The notes: generated by a model from the letters alone, not told the origin. Positions 28,101-36,282 are shown, numbered from the stretch's first letter. The stretch: 64,000 nt of DNA from Janthinobacterium agaricidamnosum (GCF_003667705.1 NZ_CP033019.1:1550001-1614000); one strand, 5' to 3'. Translations and numbers: made by a program.

Positions 28101-28757
28101 GCCTTCGTGCGCGAAGTGACGAGCAATCCGGACGACGCGGCCATCGTGCTGGCCATCATCAGCATGGCGCACAGCATGAAACTGGAGGTGATTGCCGAAG
28201 GCGTGGAAAACGATGCGCAGCTGGCTTATTTGCGGCGCCACGGCTGCGACGAGATGCAGGGCTATTATTTCAGCCGCCCCGTGCCGCAGGAAGAATTCGA
28301 GCAGATGCTGATGGGGGGCAAGCTGCTGCAGGCGCCGCAGGATGATGGCAGCGAAGAGCAGCAAACCTTGCTGATCGTCGACGACGATGTCTTCATGCTC
28401 GACGTGCTCAGCGACTTCCTGGCGCAGGACGGCTACCGCATCCTGACGGCGCAGACGGCCGCCGAGGGCTTCGACATCCTGGCGCGCCACAAGGTGCAGG
28501 TGATCCTGTGCGACCAGTGCATGCCGCTCATGAGCGGCACCGAATTCATGGAGCGGGTCAAGCACCTGTGCCCCGACACCTTCCGCATCATGCTGTCGGC
28601 CTTTGCCGACCTGACGCCCATCATGGCGGCCATCAACCGCGGCGCCGTCGACCGCTTCTACACCAAGCCGTGGAAAGGCGCCGTGCTGCGCGAGAATATC
28701 CGCGAAGGCTTCCGCTTGCACAAGCTGCTGCATGGCCCCGTGAAAGCGGCGGCTTAG
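25119..28757 (+). CDS. multidomain c-di-GMP protein: REC-REC-GAF-PAS-GGDEF-EAL-REC
   Basis: The 1212-residue cytoplasmic protein has seven domains. Receiver 1 covers about 4-118 (Asp53 in ICDVHLP) and receiver 2 about 134-250 (Asp183 in ISDILMP). A GAF domain (340-490), a PAS domain (520-645), GGDEF (650-815) and EAL (825-1070) follow. Receiver 3 is C-terminal (about 1090-1205, Asp in LCDQCMP), RpfG-like. The GGDEF motif is exact (RFGGDEFAT) and the EAL domain has GAEALIRW, NVSGIQF and IDDFGTGYSSL, so both synthesis and hydrolysis look possible. TTG 25119 follows a GGGGG. No kinase is adjacent. It probably integrates several phosphorelays into c-di-GMP control. Confidence 0.92.
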   Translation: MSARILIIEDNATNMELMVYLLRAFGYTPLAAYDGEEGVRMARSELPDLIICDVHLPKLDGYGVVAELKKDPLLRKIPALAVTALAMVGDRERLLEAGFNGYIGKPIEPDLFVAELESFLPGAPSTPVKNDIATILIVDDHVLNREFLTALLGYGGHRLLEAANGADALEILRTERPDLIISDILMPNMDGYEFVTRVHADPALTDVPIIFYTATYREQEAILLAQACGVRWVLPKPSDPEVIVRTVNEALGLMPAAAQMAAGPGAGGGAALPVTGKLAGIEHQVSGYLDELESSSQQISQLASQREGQAALPEDLGVMTERLSRSLSSLQAVSLRLTALIELGIELGAERDPRALIEAGCKVAQNICVSKYACIGVLEEGAEKLSYFSSCGAEKNLERIASAPRTGILNRLLEQRQPYRVNGLKGDPGALGLPDTHPPVHSFLGVAIASRERSHGWLYLVDKLGANEFSEVDERVAATVAAQIAVAYDNLLLYDEIKRHHEQLTLDMAARIRLDEDLRRFRLAMDATADAIFLVDRAGMCFVDVNQTACRMLGFEREDFLRVGPGRAHEGESQLEELYNKLLAGDQGGPMTELQLQRKDGSPLSVEVQRRTLRSGQSWILVAVARDITERKDAEQRLMKLAHFDTLTGLPNRSQFYASLTHSLSQAAEHQWAVAVLFMDVDRFKNINDTLGHTIGDDLLRQFSSRLVDCLRVRDTIGRFGGDEFATILVLPEGAQHAVGVVDKIREAMRKPFDLQGHEVTVTVSIGISVFPEDAVDADTLIQYADTAMYRAKEAGRDAFRFFTAEMNAQSMARLDMENALRRAIDNEEFVLFFQPKVNIISGRISGAEALIRWRRPGHGMVSPALFIPLLEETGLIVRVGNWVLDEACKKISEWGASSIGPVHLSVNVSGIQFFVGGLEEEVLKAIRKYDIAPDLLELELTESSLMSNAEETISVLRNLKALGIQISIDDFGTGYSSLAYLKRFPIDKLKIDIAFVREVTSNPDDAAIVLAIISMAHSMKLEVIAEGVENDAQLAYLRRHGCDEMQGYYFSRPVPQEEFEQMLMGGKLLQAPQDDGSEEQQTLLIVDDDVFMLDVLSDFLAQDGYRILTAQTAAEGFDILARHKVQVILCDQCMPLMSGTEFMERVKHLCPDTFRIMLSAFADLTPIMAAINRGAVDRFYTKPWKGAVLRENIREGFRLHKLLHGPVKAAA

Positions 28758-28909
28758 GCGCTGGCCGCGCGCAAGCGACCGGCCGCCGCGTGCGCTGGCG
28801 CACCTTGGGGCGCAGCTCGCTATCGAATTAGACTCCCGTCTCTAGTTTTGCTCTCTAGAATAAAAACATCCATGTAGTGGCATGGCCTTTCACATGACGG
28901 GAGCGGGCG

Positions 28910-29530
28910 ATGGTAAAGAAATTGAAGGAACTGGCGGAAGACACGGAATTGGCGAGCGCCGTGCGCTCGTCGGCGCAGCAGATCTGGCAAGCGGGCCTGG
29001 GCGCCTTCGCCAAGGCGCAGGAAGAGGGCGGACGCGTGTTTTCCAAGCTGGTCAAGGAGGGCACGGAATTCCAGAAGCGCGCCGAAGACAAGGTGGCCGA
29101 TGTCAGCGGCAGCGTCAGCAAGCTGGCCGATGGTGTGGGCAAGCAGGCCAGCGGTTCCTGGGACAAGCTGGAACAGGTGTTTGAGGAGCGTGTGGCGCGG
29201 GCCCTGGCCACCATCGGCGTGCCCATGCAAAACGACATTGCCGCGCTGCACGCCAAGATCGATGCCTTGAGCGTGCAGGTAGCGGCCCTGTCGGGCAAGG
29301 CCGCGCCGGCGGCCAAGCCGAAGGCCGTTGCCAAGCCTGCCGCGAAGACGGCGCCGAAAACGGCACCGAAGGCGGCCGTCGCCAAGGCTCCGGGCAAGGC
29401 ACCGGCCAAGACGACCGCCAAGGCGGTGCCGCGCACCGCCGCCAAGTCCGTGACCAAGCCCGTGACCAAGCCAGCCGCCAGCAAGCCAGCCGTCAGGCCG
29501 GCGGCGAAGAAAAAAGCATCGCCGGCCTGA
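28910..29530 (+). CDS. phasin family protein with Lys/Ala/Pro-rich tail
   Basis: The 206-residue protein has an N-terminal phasin helix bundle (about 1-125; SAQQIWQAGLGAFAKAQEEGG is typical of PhaI/PhaF-type phasins). A tail of repeated AKP/AAK units (about 130-206) resembles histone H1. Such phasins coat polyhydroxyalkanoate granules and, through the basic tail, bind DNA to help granules segregate. ATG 28910 has GGGAG upstream. A terminator follows. Confidence 0.88.
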   Translation: MVKKLKELAEDTELASAVRSSAQQIWQAGLGAFAKAQEEGGRVFSKLVKEGTEFQKRAEDKVADVSGSVSKLADGVGKQASGSWDKLEQVFEERVARALATIGVPMQNDIAALHAKIDALSVQVAALSGKAAPAAKPKAVAKPAAKTAPKTAPKAAVAKAPGKAPAKTTAKAVPRTAAKSVTKPVTKPAASKPAVRPAAKKKASPA

Positions 29531-29549
29531 GCTGGCGCAGCATTCCTCC

Positions 29550-29574
29550 AGCCTGCTCGCGCAGGCTTTTTTTT
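29550..29574 (+). terminator. intrinsic terminator after the phasin gene
   Basis: AGCCTGC (29550-29556), loop TCGC, GCAGGCT (29561-29567), then a run of eight Ts. Confidence 0.92.
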
Positions 29575-29668
29575 GCCTGCCTTATTCGCCGCCGCCGTGG
29601 GGCGCGGTGTTTCATTACGGCTATCTTAGGTGGTATGCTTGAGGCAGAACACAGAGAGATTGCCCGCC

Positions 29669-30340
29669 ATGCTACAAAAAGCACCACGCCGTACCCGCGA
29701 ACGCATCCTGGAGTTGTCGCTGCGCCTGTTCAATGAGTTTGGTGAGCCGAATATCACGACGACCGTGATTGCGGAAGAGATGAATATTTCGCCGGGAAAC
29801 CTGTATTACCACTTCCGTAACAAGGACGACATCGTCAACTCGATCTTCGTCCAGTTCGAGGCGGAAATCGAACGCATCCTGACCGTGCCCGACGGGCGCC
29901 GCTCGAATATCGAGGATGTCTGGCTGTACCTGCACCTGATGTTCGAACTGATCTGGCGCTACCGCTTTTTCTATCGCGACCTCAACGATTTGTTGTCGCG
30001 CAACCGCAAGCTGGAATTGCACTTCAAACTGATCCTGGCGCACAAGATCAAGGTGGCCACGCAGCTGTGCGAAGATTTGCGCAGCGAACAGTCGCTCGAG
30101 GCGTCGGACATGGAAGTGGCCGCCATGGCGACGAATATGGTGGTCGTCGCTACCTACTGGCTGTCGTACGAATACGTGCGCAATCCGCGCAAGTACAGCG
30201 AGCAGCAATCGATGTCCGATGCGCTGGCGCGCGGCTGCTACCAGGTGCTGTCCCTGATCGGGCCCTATTTGCGCAATGAAACGCATTTGCTGTTTCGCAA
30301 ACTGTCGGAAGAGTATGTGACCAAACTCAAGAACGACTGA
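29669..30340 (+). CDS. TetR-family transcriptional regulator
   Basis: The 223-residue regulator has an N-terminal TetR helix-turn-helix (RTRERILELSLRLFNEFG, then VIAEEMNISPGNLYYHFRNKDDIV) and a long helical ligand domain typical of the branch found near lipid and PHA genes. ATG 29669 (MLQKAPRRTRERIL) follows AGAGAGA; an upstream GTG at 29630 would add 13 unconserved residues. It could control the neighbouring phasin or the TPR-LOG genes downstream; this is inferred from position. Confidence 0.88.
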   Translation: MLQKAPRRTRERILELSLRLFNEFGEPNITTTVIAEEMNISPGNLYYHFRNKDDIVNSIFVQFEAEIERILTVPDGRRSNIEDVWLYLHLMFELIWRYRFFYRDLNDLLSRNRKLELHFKLILAHKIKVATQLCEDLRSEQSLEASDMEVAAMATNMVVVATYWLSYEYVRNPRKYSEQQSMSDALARGCYQVLSLIGPYLRNETHLLFRKLSEEYVTKLKND

Positions 30341-30381
30341 TGCGGCTGTTGGCGCCACGTCGTCAATTACAGGAGAGATAT

Positions 30382-31155
30382 ATGGCTTGGAAACAATTTC
30401 CCTATCCGGACGCAGCATATGTCTACACCCCGCAAACCCTGGAAGCGGCCTGGTCGCGCCTGCATGCGGGCGACGTGGAACCGTTTCCCACGCATCCTGC
30501 GCTGGTGCAAGCCTGGCTGGCCTTCCATGCGGGCGACTTCGAGCGCGCCGTGAAGCTGGGCCTGGCCGTCGGCGTGCCCGGTTATGCGGTGGCGCACAAG
30601 GCCACTTGCATCTACGCCACGCACCTGGAAGGCAACGACAGCCAGAAACTCGACATGTACGAGGAAGTGGCCGAGCGCTGCGAGCGCCAGCAGAGCGAGC
30701 AGCCGGACAATCCGGCCGGCTACTACTGGCATGCCTACAGTCTGGGCCGCTACGCGCTCGGCACTTCCGTCGTCAAGGCGCTGGCGCAGGGCATGGGGGC
30801 GCGCGTGCGCAACAGCCTGGACCGCACGATGACGATCGCGCCCATGCATGCGGAAGCGCATATCGCGTTTGGGATTTATCATACGGAAATTATCGACAAG
30901 GTCGGCGTCATGATAGGGGGGCTGACCTATGGCGCCAACAAGGAAGACGGCTACCAGCACTTCAAGACGGCGCTGGCCCTGACGCCGTATTCGGCGCTCG
31001 CGCACAGCGAATATGCGCGCGCATTGAATATGCTCGATGGAAAGAAAAAGCTGGCGGAAGCGCTGGCCTTGTATGAAAAGGCGGCCGAGTGCGTGGCACT
31101 GGACGCCAAGGAACGCCTCGAAGTCGAGGCGGCGATCGATGAATTGAAAGGGTAG
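30382..31155 (+). CDS. TPR-like protein of unknown function
   Basis: This 257-residue protein is helical and has TPR-like repeats (ALVQAWLAFHAGDFERAVKLG; EAHIAFGIYHTEII; HFKTALALTPYSALAHSEYARAL). It has no signal peptide or membrane segment. ATG 30382 has AGGAGA upstream. It lies between the TetR gene and the LOG-family gene with 8-40 base gaps, so the three probably form one unit. I cannot assign a function beyond protein interaction. Confidence 0.75.
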   Translation: MAWKQFPYPDAAYVYTPQTLEAAWSRLHAGDVEPFPTHPALVQAWLAFHAGDFERAVKLGLAVGVPGYAVAHKATCIYATHLEGNDSQKLDMYEEVAERCERQQSEQPDNPAGYYWHAYSLGRYALGTSVVKALAQGMGARVRNSLDRTMTIAPMHAEAHIAFGIYHTEIIDKVGVMIGGLTYGANKEDGYQHFKTALALTPYSALAHSEYARALNMLDGKKKLAEALALYEKAAECVALDAKERLEVEAAIDELKG

Positions 31156-31163
31156 GGACGACT

Positions 31164-31712
31164 GTGATCAAGGCTTTATGTGTGTACTGTGGCGCCAACG
31201 CGGGCGTCTCGCCGGACTATGCCGTGGCGGCGCGCGATCTGGCGCGCGTGCTGGTGGCGGAAAATATTTCGCTCGTGTATGGCGGCGGAAAAGTGGGCTT
31301 GATGGGCGTGATCGCCGATGAAGTGCTGCGCCTGGGCGGCGAGGTAACGGGCGTGATTCCCACCCAGCTGGTGGAACGCGAAGTGGGCCACATGGGCTTG
31401 ACGCGCCAGTTCATCGTGAAGGACATGCATGAGCGCAAGGCGATGATGGCCAGCCTGTCCGATGCCTTCATCGCCATGCCCGGCGGTTATGGCACCCTGG
31501 AAGAACTGTTCGAGATGCTCACATGGGCCCAGCTGGGCTTGCATGCCAAGCCCATCGGCCTGCTCAATGTCGACCGTTTCTATGATGGCTTGATTGCTTT
31601 CGTGCAAAACGGCAAGGAGCAGGGTTTCATCCGCCCGCAGCACGCGGCGTTCCTCAATGCCGACGCCGATCCTGCAGCGCTGGTGCAGCGCCTGAAGGAG
31701 TGCGCGCCGTAA
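31164..31712 (+). CDS. LOG-family protein (TIGR00730 Rossmann fold)
   Basis: The 182-residue protein has the two LOG motifs: YGGGKVGLMGVIADEVL and the catalytic PGGYGTLEE. Members are phosphoribohydrolases that release free bases from nucleoside 5'-monophosphates (cytokinin activation in plants and some bacteria); the bacterial housekeeping role is unclear. GTG 31164 starts 8 bases after the TPR gene, with GGGAC upstream. A strong terminator follows. Confidence 0.92.
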   Translation: MIKALCVYCGANAGVSPDYAVAARDLARVLVAENISLVYGGGKVGLMGVIADEVLRLGGEVTGVIPTQLVEREVGHMGLTRQFIVKDMHERKAMMASLSDAFIAMPGGYGTLEELFEMLTWAQLGLHAKPIGLLNVDRFYDGLIAFVQNGKEQGFIRPQHAAFLNADADPAALVQRLKECAP

Positions 31713-31774
31713 TGCCGTTTTCGCCTGGCGGTGCGTATGCCGCCAGGCAACTATTTTCCCTGTCGCTTGCAAGG

Positions 31775-31804
31775 GCCATGCAGTACGCACTGCATGGCTT
31801 TTTT
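31775..31804 (+). terminator. intrinsic terminator after the LOG gene
   Basis: GCCATGCAGT (31775-31784), loop ACGC, ACTGCATGGC (31789-31798), then six Ts. A second hairpin lies just upstream at 31725-31747 (CTGGCGG/CCGCCAG). The rest of the gap to 32052 is AT-rich and should contain the promoter of the PEP-CTERM gene. Confidence 0.93.
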
Positions 31805-32052
31805 ATTTCCGCATGGGAAAATTGATCGGGCCTGATGAGTTAATTAATAAAAATATGGCAAAAAAATTGCAGTGATAGCATGTTTTTTTGAAAGTGAAGA
31901 TGATTTTTAAGCATGGCTGTGGTCTACTGGCATGGTTCAAAGTTAGGAATATCGGACACCGACGAGCGTTGTACAGACTCCCAAAAAAAAGGTGCCGGTC
32001 CATTTCAAGTTGCCACAACCACGCTACTTCATCATCTCGAAAGGATGCTATT

Positions 32053-32655
32053 TTGAAACCTATGACCCTCTTGCGAGCGACCGCTGTCGCCGCCATTCTG
32101 GCCAGCGCTGGCGGCGCCCACGCACAAACCACCATCATCGGCTTCGATCCGCTGGAACAACCCGGCTACTTCGGTTCCGTGTTCAAGTCCTACTCCGAAG
32201 GCGGCTACAACTTCGACAGCAGTTTCGGGCTGCTGAGCTCGGCACACCAGAATAGCCTCGCCTACGCCGGTTCGGCCGGTCTCGGCGCGACGCTCCTGTC
32301 GACGACTACCTTGAGCCGTGCCGATGGCGGCGCTTTCTCGCTGAGCTCGATCAGCCTGGCCGACTTCGTGAGCTTGCCCGGTTCCTTTGACGTGACCTTC
32401 GTCGGCCACCAGGTGGGCGGCGGCACGGTGAGCCAGACCTTCACCCTCGGCGGCGGCCACACCTTCGCCGACTACACGTTTACGGGTTTCAGCAATCTGC
32501 TGTCGGCAACGTGGAAGGAAGGCGCCTTGCATACCTTCCAGGTCGACAATATCGCCGCCACTGTGAGCGCCGTGCCGGAACCGGCCACCTACGGCATGCT
32601 GCTGGGCGGTTTGGGCCTGCTGGGCTTCATGCTTCGCCGCAAGAACGCCGTCTGA
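32053..32655 (+). CDS. PEP-CTERM sorting domain-containing protein
   Basis: The 200-residue secreted protein has a signal peptide (about 1-25, ending GGAHA) and a Ser/Gly-rich beta domain with no Cys. At the C-terminus it has a canonical PEP-CTERM signal: VPEPATYGMLLGGLGLLGFMLRR-type, that is PEP motif, hydrophobic helix, Arg pair. These proteins are processed by an exosortase and go with exopolysaccharide production. No exosortase is in this window. TTG 32053 is preferred because AAGGA lies 7 bases upstream; ATG 32062 would leave 16 bases. The 340-base upstream gap (31713-32052) is AT-rich, unlike its surroundings. Confidence 0.85.
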   Translation: MKPMTLLRATAVAAILASAGGAHAQTTIIGFDPLEQPGYFGSVFKSYSEGGYNFDSSFGLLSSAHQNSLAYAGSAGLGATLLSTTTLSRADGGAFSLSSISLADFVSLPGSFDVTFVGHQVGGGTVSQTFTLGGGHTFADYTFTGFSNLLSATWKEGALHTFQVDNIAATVSAVPEPATYGMLLGGLGLLGFMLRRKNAV

Positions 32656-32691
32656 GCCTGAACGTGGTGCCGGCCATGCCGGCGCGCCTGT

Positions 32692-32719
32692 AAAAAAGCC
32701 GCCCGTTTTACCGGGCGGC
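32692..32719 (-). terminator. terminator of the YgjP-like gene (minus strand)
   Basis: GCCGCCCG (32698-32705) pairs with CGGGCGGC (32712-32719). The A-run 32692-32697 gives a U-tail only on the minus strand, so it ends the transcript of the leftward metallopeptidase gene, though it may also stop the convergent PEP-CTERM transcript. Confidence 0.75.
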
Positions 32720-32816
32720 CATGCTGACTAGCCAGCGCACTCGAACAATGCCGCCCAGTGTATGTCGGGCGGAATTTTCACGTGGACTTCATGCGCAGAC
32801 CGTCATCCGCAGCAGT

Positions 32817-33329
32817 TCATGACCACAGGCGCTGGCCTGACAGGTCGAGCTGGGTCAGGTACAGGCGCACGTCGAATTCGTACTGGTGGTACTGCGGTTC
32901 CATATATGTGCACAGCTTGTAGAAGGCCTTGTCGTGCTGCTTTTCCTTGACGTGCGCCAGTTCGTGCACAGCGATCATGCGCAGGAATTCCAGCGGCACC
33001 TCCTTGAACATGGTCGCCACGCGGATTTCATGTTTGGCCTTGAGCTTGCCGCCCTGCACGCGCGAGATCGAGGTATGCAAGCCCAGCGCATGCTGGATCA
33101 CATGGATCTTGCTGTCGAACGCCACTTTGTTGATCGGCTCGGCATTGCGCAGGAATTCATTCTTCAAGTCCTGCACATATTGGTACAGCGATTTGTCGTT
33201 GCGCACATCGTGCGCGTTCGGGTAGCGTTTTAATAACACTTCGCCCAGCTTGTCTTGCACGATCAGTTGCTGCACTTGCGCTTGCGTTTGTTCGGAATAG
33301 GCGCTCAGGTATTTCAGGGATGGCTGCAT
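32817..33329 (-). CDS. YgjP-like metallopeptidase (M48/DUF45 type)
   Basis: This 170-residue cytosolic protein has the zinc signature MIAVHELAHVKEKQHDKAFY with the HExxH-like HELAH, then KLCTYMEPQYHQYEFD. The family is predicted to be SprT/YgjP-like metallopeptidases of unknown substrate. I chose ATG 33329 (MQPSLKYLSAYSEQ); ATG 33383 would add 18 Pro/Arg-rich residues and neither has a clear ribosome site. Confidence 0.82.
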   Translation of the reverse strand: MQPSLKYLSAYSEQTQAQVQQLIVQDKLGEVLLKRYPNAHDVRNDKSLYQYVQDLKNEFLRNAEPINKVAFDSKIHVIQHALGLHTSISRVQGGKLKAKHEIRVATMFKEVPLEFLRMIAVHELAHVKEKQHDKAFYKLCTYMEPQYHQYEFDVRLYLTQLDLSGQRLWS

Positions 33330-33509
33330 GCGGGGAGGGGCGGGACGTGGCGCGGAGGTGTCGGTAAGGCGAGAATGTACCATACCGCCGCGCCCCGCGC
33401 TGCGCCACCCCTTGCACGGAGCTGCCAGGGCCGCCCCGTGCCTTCCCGCGCCAAGCCGTGCGTTGCCGGGCTAAGCCGCTCGCTCGGCCCGGCAAGTCCC
33501 GCAGCCCGG

Positions 33510-33893
33510 TCAGCCCTTGTCGTCTTCGTCCTTGCCGCCCTGACGGCCCGTGCCGCCGCTGCGCCCCGCCGTGCTGCTGCGGTTTTCATTGGCGCGCTGG
33601 GCCGATTGCCGGCTTTCGCCGCCTTTCCTGCCGATTTCCGCCATGTGTTCGCGGTTGCGGCTGACGGCTTCACCGCCTTTCTGCCCGGCACGGCGTGCTT
33701 CTTCCGAGTCGAATTCATGCGCCGTGCCTTTTTGATGGGCTGCCTGGCCGCCCTTGCTGGCAATTTCGCGTTGCTGTTCCTCATTCATTGCGGCGAAACC
33801 GCGCTTGCTCGTGCCTTTGGCGCTGCCCGATTCGCTGGCTTTCTGGCTGCTGCCAGTGCCTTTGCCCTGTTCATTACCTTGATTGCTAGCCAT
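33510..33893 (-). CDS. KGG-repeat stress-induced protein (YciG-like)
   Basis: The 127-residue, highly polar protein carries KGG-type repeats: RGFAAMNEEQQREIASKGGQAAH, ARRAGQKGGEAVSRNREHMAEIGRKGG-like segments, and a disordered Gly/Ser tail. Such proteins are induced by general stress and stationary phase. ATG 33893 has a strong AAGGAGAG upstream. It is probably co-transcribed with the phasin gene 48 bases upstream, tying the pair to a stress and carbon-storage response. Confidence 0.87.
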   Translation of the reverse strand: MASNQGNEQGKGTGSSQKASESGSAKGTSKRGFAAMNEEQQREIASKGGQAAHQKGTAHEFDSEEARRAGQKGGEAVSRNREHMAEIGRKGGESRQSAQRANENRSSTAGRSGGTGRQGGKDEDDKG

Positions 33894-33941
33894 GTCGCTC
33901 TCCTTGCTGTCGAGTGGGGGTCAAGTGGTCTGTGCAGGCGC

Positions 33942-34454
33942 TCAATGCGCCTGATCGGATTGCCTGCTGTTATCGTGGCTGCGGCCCGCGCCGTCGCGGT
34001 GGCCTATGGCGTGCATTTTTTCGATCATTTCACGCTGGCGCTGCGTGGCTTTTTCCGTTTCTTCCGCTGTCTTGCGCACCACTTCGTCAGCGAAGGCCAC
34101 GGCCGTGCGGCTCGTTTCGGGCAGGTGGTTCTCTGCCGTGCGGTTCATCTCGACATTGGCGTTGGCGACGAGATTGCCGAGCTGCTGCTGGTATTGGTGC
34201 AGCTTGTTACTGCTTGGCTGCAACTGGCCAGCGGCCAGCGACATGAACTCGCCCGTGTCGCGCGCGCCCAGCAGTTGCTGGCTGGCGTTGCTCCACTCGT
34301 GCAGCAAGTCCTGCGCCAGCCGCAGATGCAGCTCGCTCAATTGCTGCGCCGTATCGAACATCTTGCGCGATAGTTCCGTGGCGAAATTGCACTGGGCCTC
34401 GAGATGGGACTTCAGGGCCGGGCTGAGACTGGGGAAAATACTGTTTGTGAACAT
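33942..34454 (-). CDS. phasin family protein
   Basis: The 170-residue phasin has a helical core (LEAQCNFATELSRKMFDTAQQL, LAQDLLHEWSNASQQLLGARD) like phasin_2-type granule proteins, and a short polar tail rich in Ser/His. It should coat polyhydroxyalkanoate granules. ATG 34454 has GAGGT upstream. It is the second phasin within 5 kb, here paired with a KGG stress protein and transcribed leftward. Confidence 0.88.
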   Translation of the reverse strand: MFTNSIFPSLSPALKSHLEAQCNFATELSRKMFDTAQQLSELHLRLAQDLLHEWSNASQQLLGARDTGEFMSLAAGQLQPSSNKLHQYQQQLGNLVANANVEMNRTAENHLPETSRTAVAFADEVVRKTAEETEKATQRQREMIEKMHAIGHRDGAGRSHDNSRQSDQAH

Positions 34455-34799
34455 GTTCTACCTCAATGAAAAGCTGATCCAGAAAACATCCGGTGCACCG
34501 GATGCGGCGTATGGTGAAACAAGCAAAGAGATAGACGCCGGATGGCGTGCCAGGTTCCACGCCAGTTACCGGTTTGGCGCGAGAATGGGAGCTGGCAGGC
34601 GCAAAAACGCGATGCCTTTGTGTTAGATCAAATGAACGCCAGTTAGCTCGCTGCTGCTGGCAGCCATGCTGTTTGTGTGGAAAATGCCGGCTTACCGGCC
34701 CGGCCGTGCGACAATAGCCGGCTCGCGGCAGCGCAGCCGATGGCCGGCGCGCGTGGCTGAGCCGAGCATCGCCTTACTTTTTTACCTATTTCCGCGACC
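34455..34799. other. 345-base divergent gap between phasin and purU
   Basis: It holds the two outward promoters. No gene is supported: the frames here are short and lack ribosome sites. I see no terminator-like hairpin with a T-run and no recognisable purine riboswitch core. Confidence 0.4.
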
Positions 34800-35681
34800 A
34801 TGACGCATCCCGAATACATCCTGACCCTGTCCTGCCTGGACCAGCGCGGCATCGTGCACCGCGTGTCCGGCTTCCTGGCCGATCACGGCTGCAACATCCT
34901 CGATTCCGCCCAGTTCGGCGACCAGGAATCCCAGCTGTTCTTCATGCGCGTGCATTTCGCGCTGGAAGACGGCGCCGTCAGCGACGCCCAGTTGCGCAGC
35001 GACTTCGCCGACTTGTCGCAAGTCATGCAGCGCAATGGCCCCTTCCATGGCCAGTTGCACGATGCGCGCGTCAAGCCGCGCGTGATGCTGATGGTGTCGA
35101 AGATCGGCCATTGCCTCAACGATTTGCTGTTCCGCTACAAGAGCGGCTTGCTGAACGTGGAAATTCCCGCCATCGTGTCGAATCACATGGAGTTCTACCA
35201 GCTGGCGGCCAGCTACAATATTCCCTTCCACCACTTGCCATTGGCGGCCGGTGCGCCGGAAGCGGCCAAGCTGGCGCAGGAAGCGAAGATCCTCGACCTG
35301 ATGGACACGCACAAGATCGACCTGGTGGTACTGGCGCGCTACATGCAGATCCTGTCGCCCGGCCTGTGCCAGGCGCTCGACGGCCGCGCCATCAATATCC
35401 ACCACTCCTTCCTGCCCAGCTTCAAGGGCGCCAAGCCGTATGCGCAGGCGCACCACCGCGGCGTCAAGCTGATCGGCGCGACGGCCCACTTCGTCACGGG
35501 CGACCTGGACGAAGGCCCGATCATCGAGCAGGACGTCGAGCGCGTCGACCATGCGATGGATGCGGAAACGCTGACGGCCATCGGCCGCGACGTCGAGTGC
35601 GTGGTGCTGGCGCGCGCCGTGAAATGGTTCGTCGAGCATCGCATCCTGAAAAATGGCGACAAGACCGTGGTTTTCCGCTGA
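34800..35681 (+). CDS. purU: formyltetrahydrofolate deformylase
   Basis: The 293-residue enzyme hydrolyses 10-formyl-THF to formate and THF, balancing one-carbon pools. It has an N-terminal ACT domain (about 1-85, ILTLSCLDQRGIVHRVSGFLAD) and a formyltransferase domain with NIHHSFLPSFKGAKPYAQA and the catalytic Asp in VTGDLDEGPIIEQD. The length matches PurU. yaeQ follows after 39 bases. Confidence 0.95.
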   Translation: MTHPEYILTLSCLDQRGIVHRVSGFLADHGCNILDSAQFGDQESQLFFMRVHFALEDGAVSDAQLRSDFADLSQVMQRNGPFHGQLHDARVKPRVMLMVSKIGHCLNDLLFRYKSGLLNVEIPAIVSNHMEFYQLAASYNIPFHHLPLAAGAPEAAKLAQEAKILDLMDTHKIDLVVLARYMQILSPGLCQALDGRAINIHHSFLPSFKGAKPYAQAHHRGVKLIGATAHFVTGDLDEGPIIEQDVERVDHAMDAETLTAIGRDVECVVLARAVKWFVEHRILKNGDKTVVFR

Positions 35682-35720
35682 TACCGGCTTCACTATTTAC
35701 TTTACCGAGACAGAAACACG

Positions 35721-36263
35721 ATGGCCCTCAAAGCAACAATTTTCAAAGCCGATCTGCAGATCGCCGACATGGACCGCAATTACTACCAGGATCATGCGCT
35801 GACCCTGGCGCGCCACCCGTCCGAAACGGACGAGCGCATGATGGTGCGCCTGCTGGCGTTCGCCATCCATGCGGACGAGGCGCTGACCTTCACCAAGGGC
35901 CTGTTCGATACGGAAGAGCCCGACCTGTGGCAGAAGGATTTGACGGGCGCCATCCAGCTGTGGATCGAAGTGGGCCAGCCCGACGAAAAGCGCATCCTGA
36001 AGGCCTGCGGCCGTTCGGAACAGGTCATCGTCTACAGCTATGGCGCAACCAGCCACATCTGGTGGAAGCAGATCGCGAATAAACTGGAACGGGCGAAGAA
36101 CTTGACCGTGATCAACTTGCCGTCCGAGGCGGCGCAAGACATGAGCAAGCTGGCGCAGCGCACCATGCAGCTGCAATGCACGATCCAGGATGGCCAGATC
36201 TGGCTGACCGACAGCGTCAACACGGTCCTGATCGACCGCGAACCGGTGAAGCCGGCACGCTGA
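35721..36263 (+). CDS. yaeQ: YaeQ family protein
   Basis: The 180-residue protein matches the YaeQ family along its length (MALKATIFKADLQIADMDRN, HPSETDERMMVRLLAFA, GQPDEKRILKACGRS, YGATSHIWWKQI). The family has a PD-(D/E)XK nuclease-like fold with unproven activity; a role in suppressing RfaH-type defects has been suggested in enterobacteria. A bidirectional terminator follows. Confidence 0.93.
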   Translation: MALKATIFKADLQIADMDRNYYQDHALTLARHPSETDERMMVRLLAFAIHADEALTFTKGLFDTEEPDLWQKDLTGAIQLWIEVGQPDEKRILKACGRSEQVIVYSYGATSHIWWKQIANKLERAKNLTVINLPSEAAQDMSKLAQRTMQLQCTIQDGQIWLTDSVNTVLIDREPVKPAR

Positions 36264-36282
36264 TGTTGGCTGTCTGAAACGC

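Noticed and set aside
25476..28733. 1085-codon minus-strand frame opposite the GGDEF/EAL gene
   Set aside because: Shadow frame: no ribosome site, no recognisable domain, and composition mirrors the sense gene.
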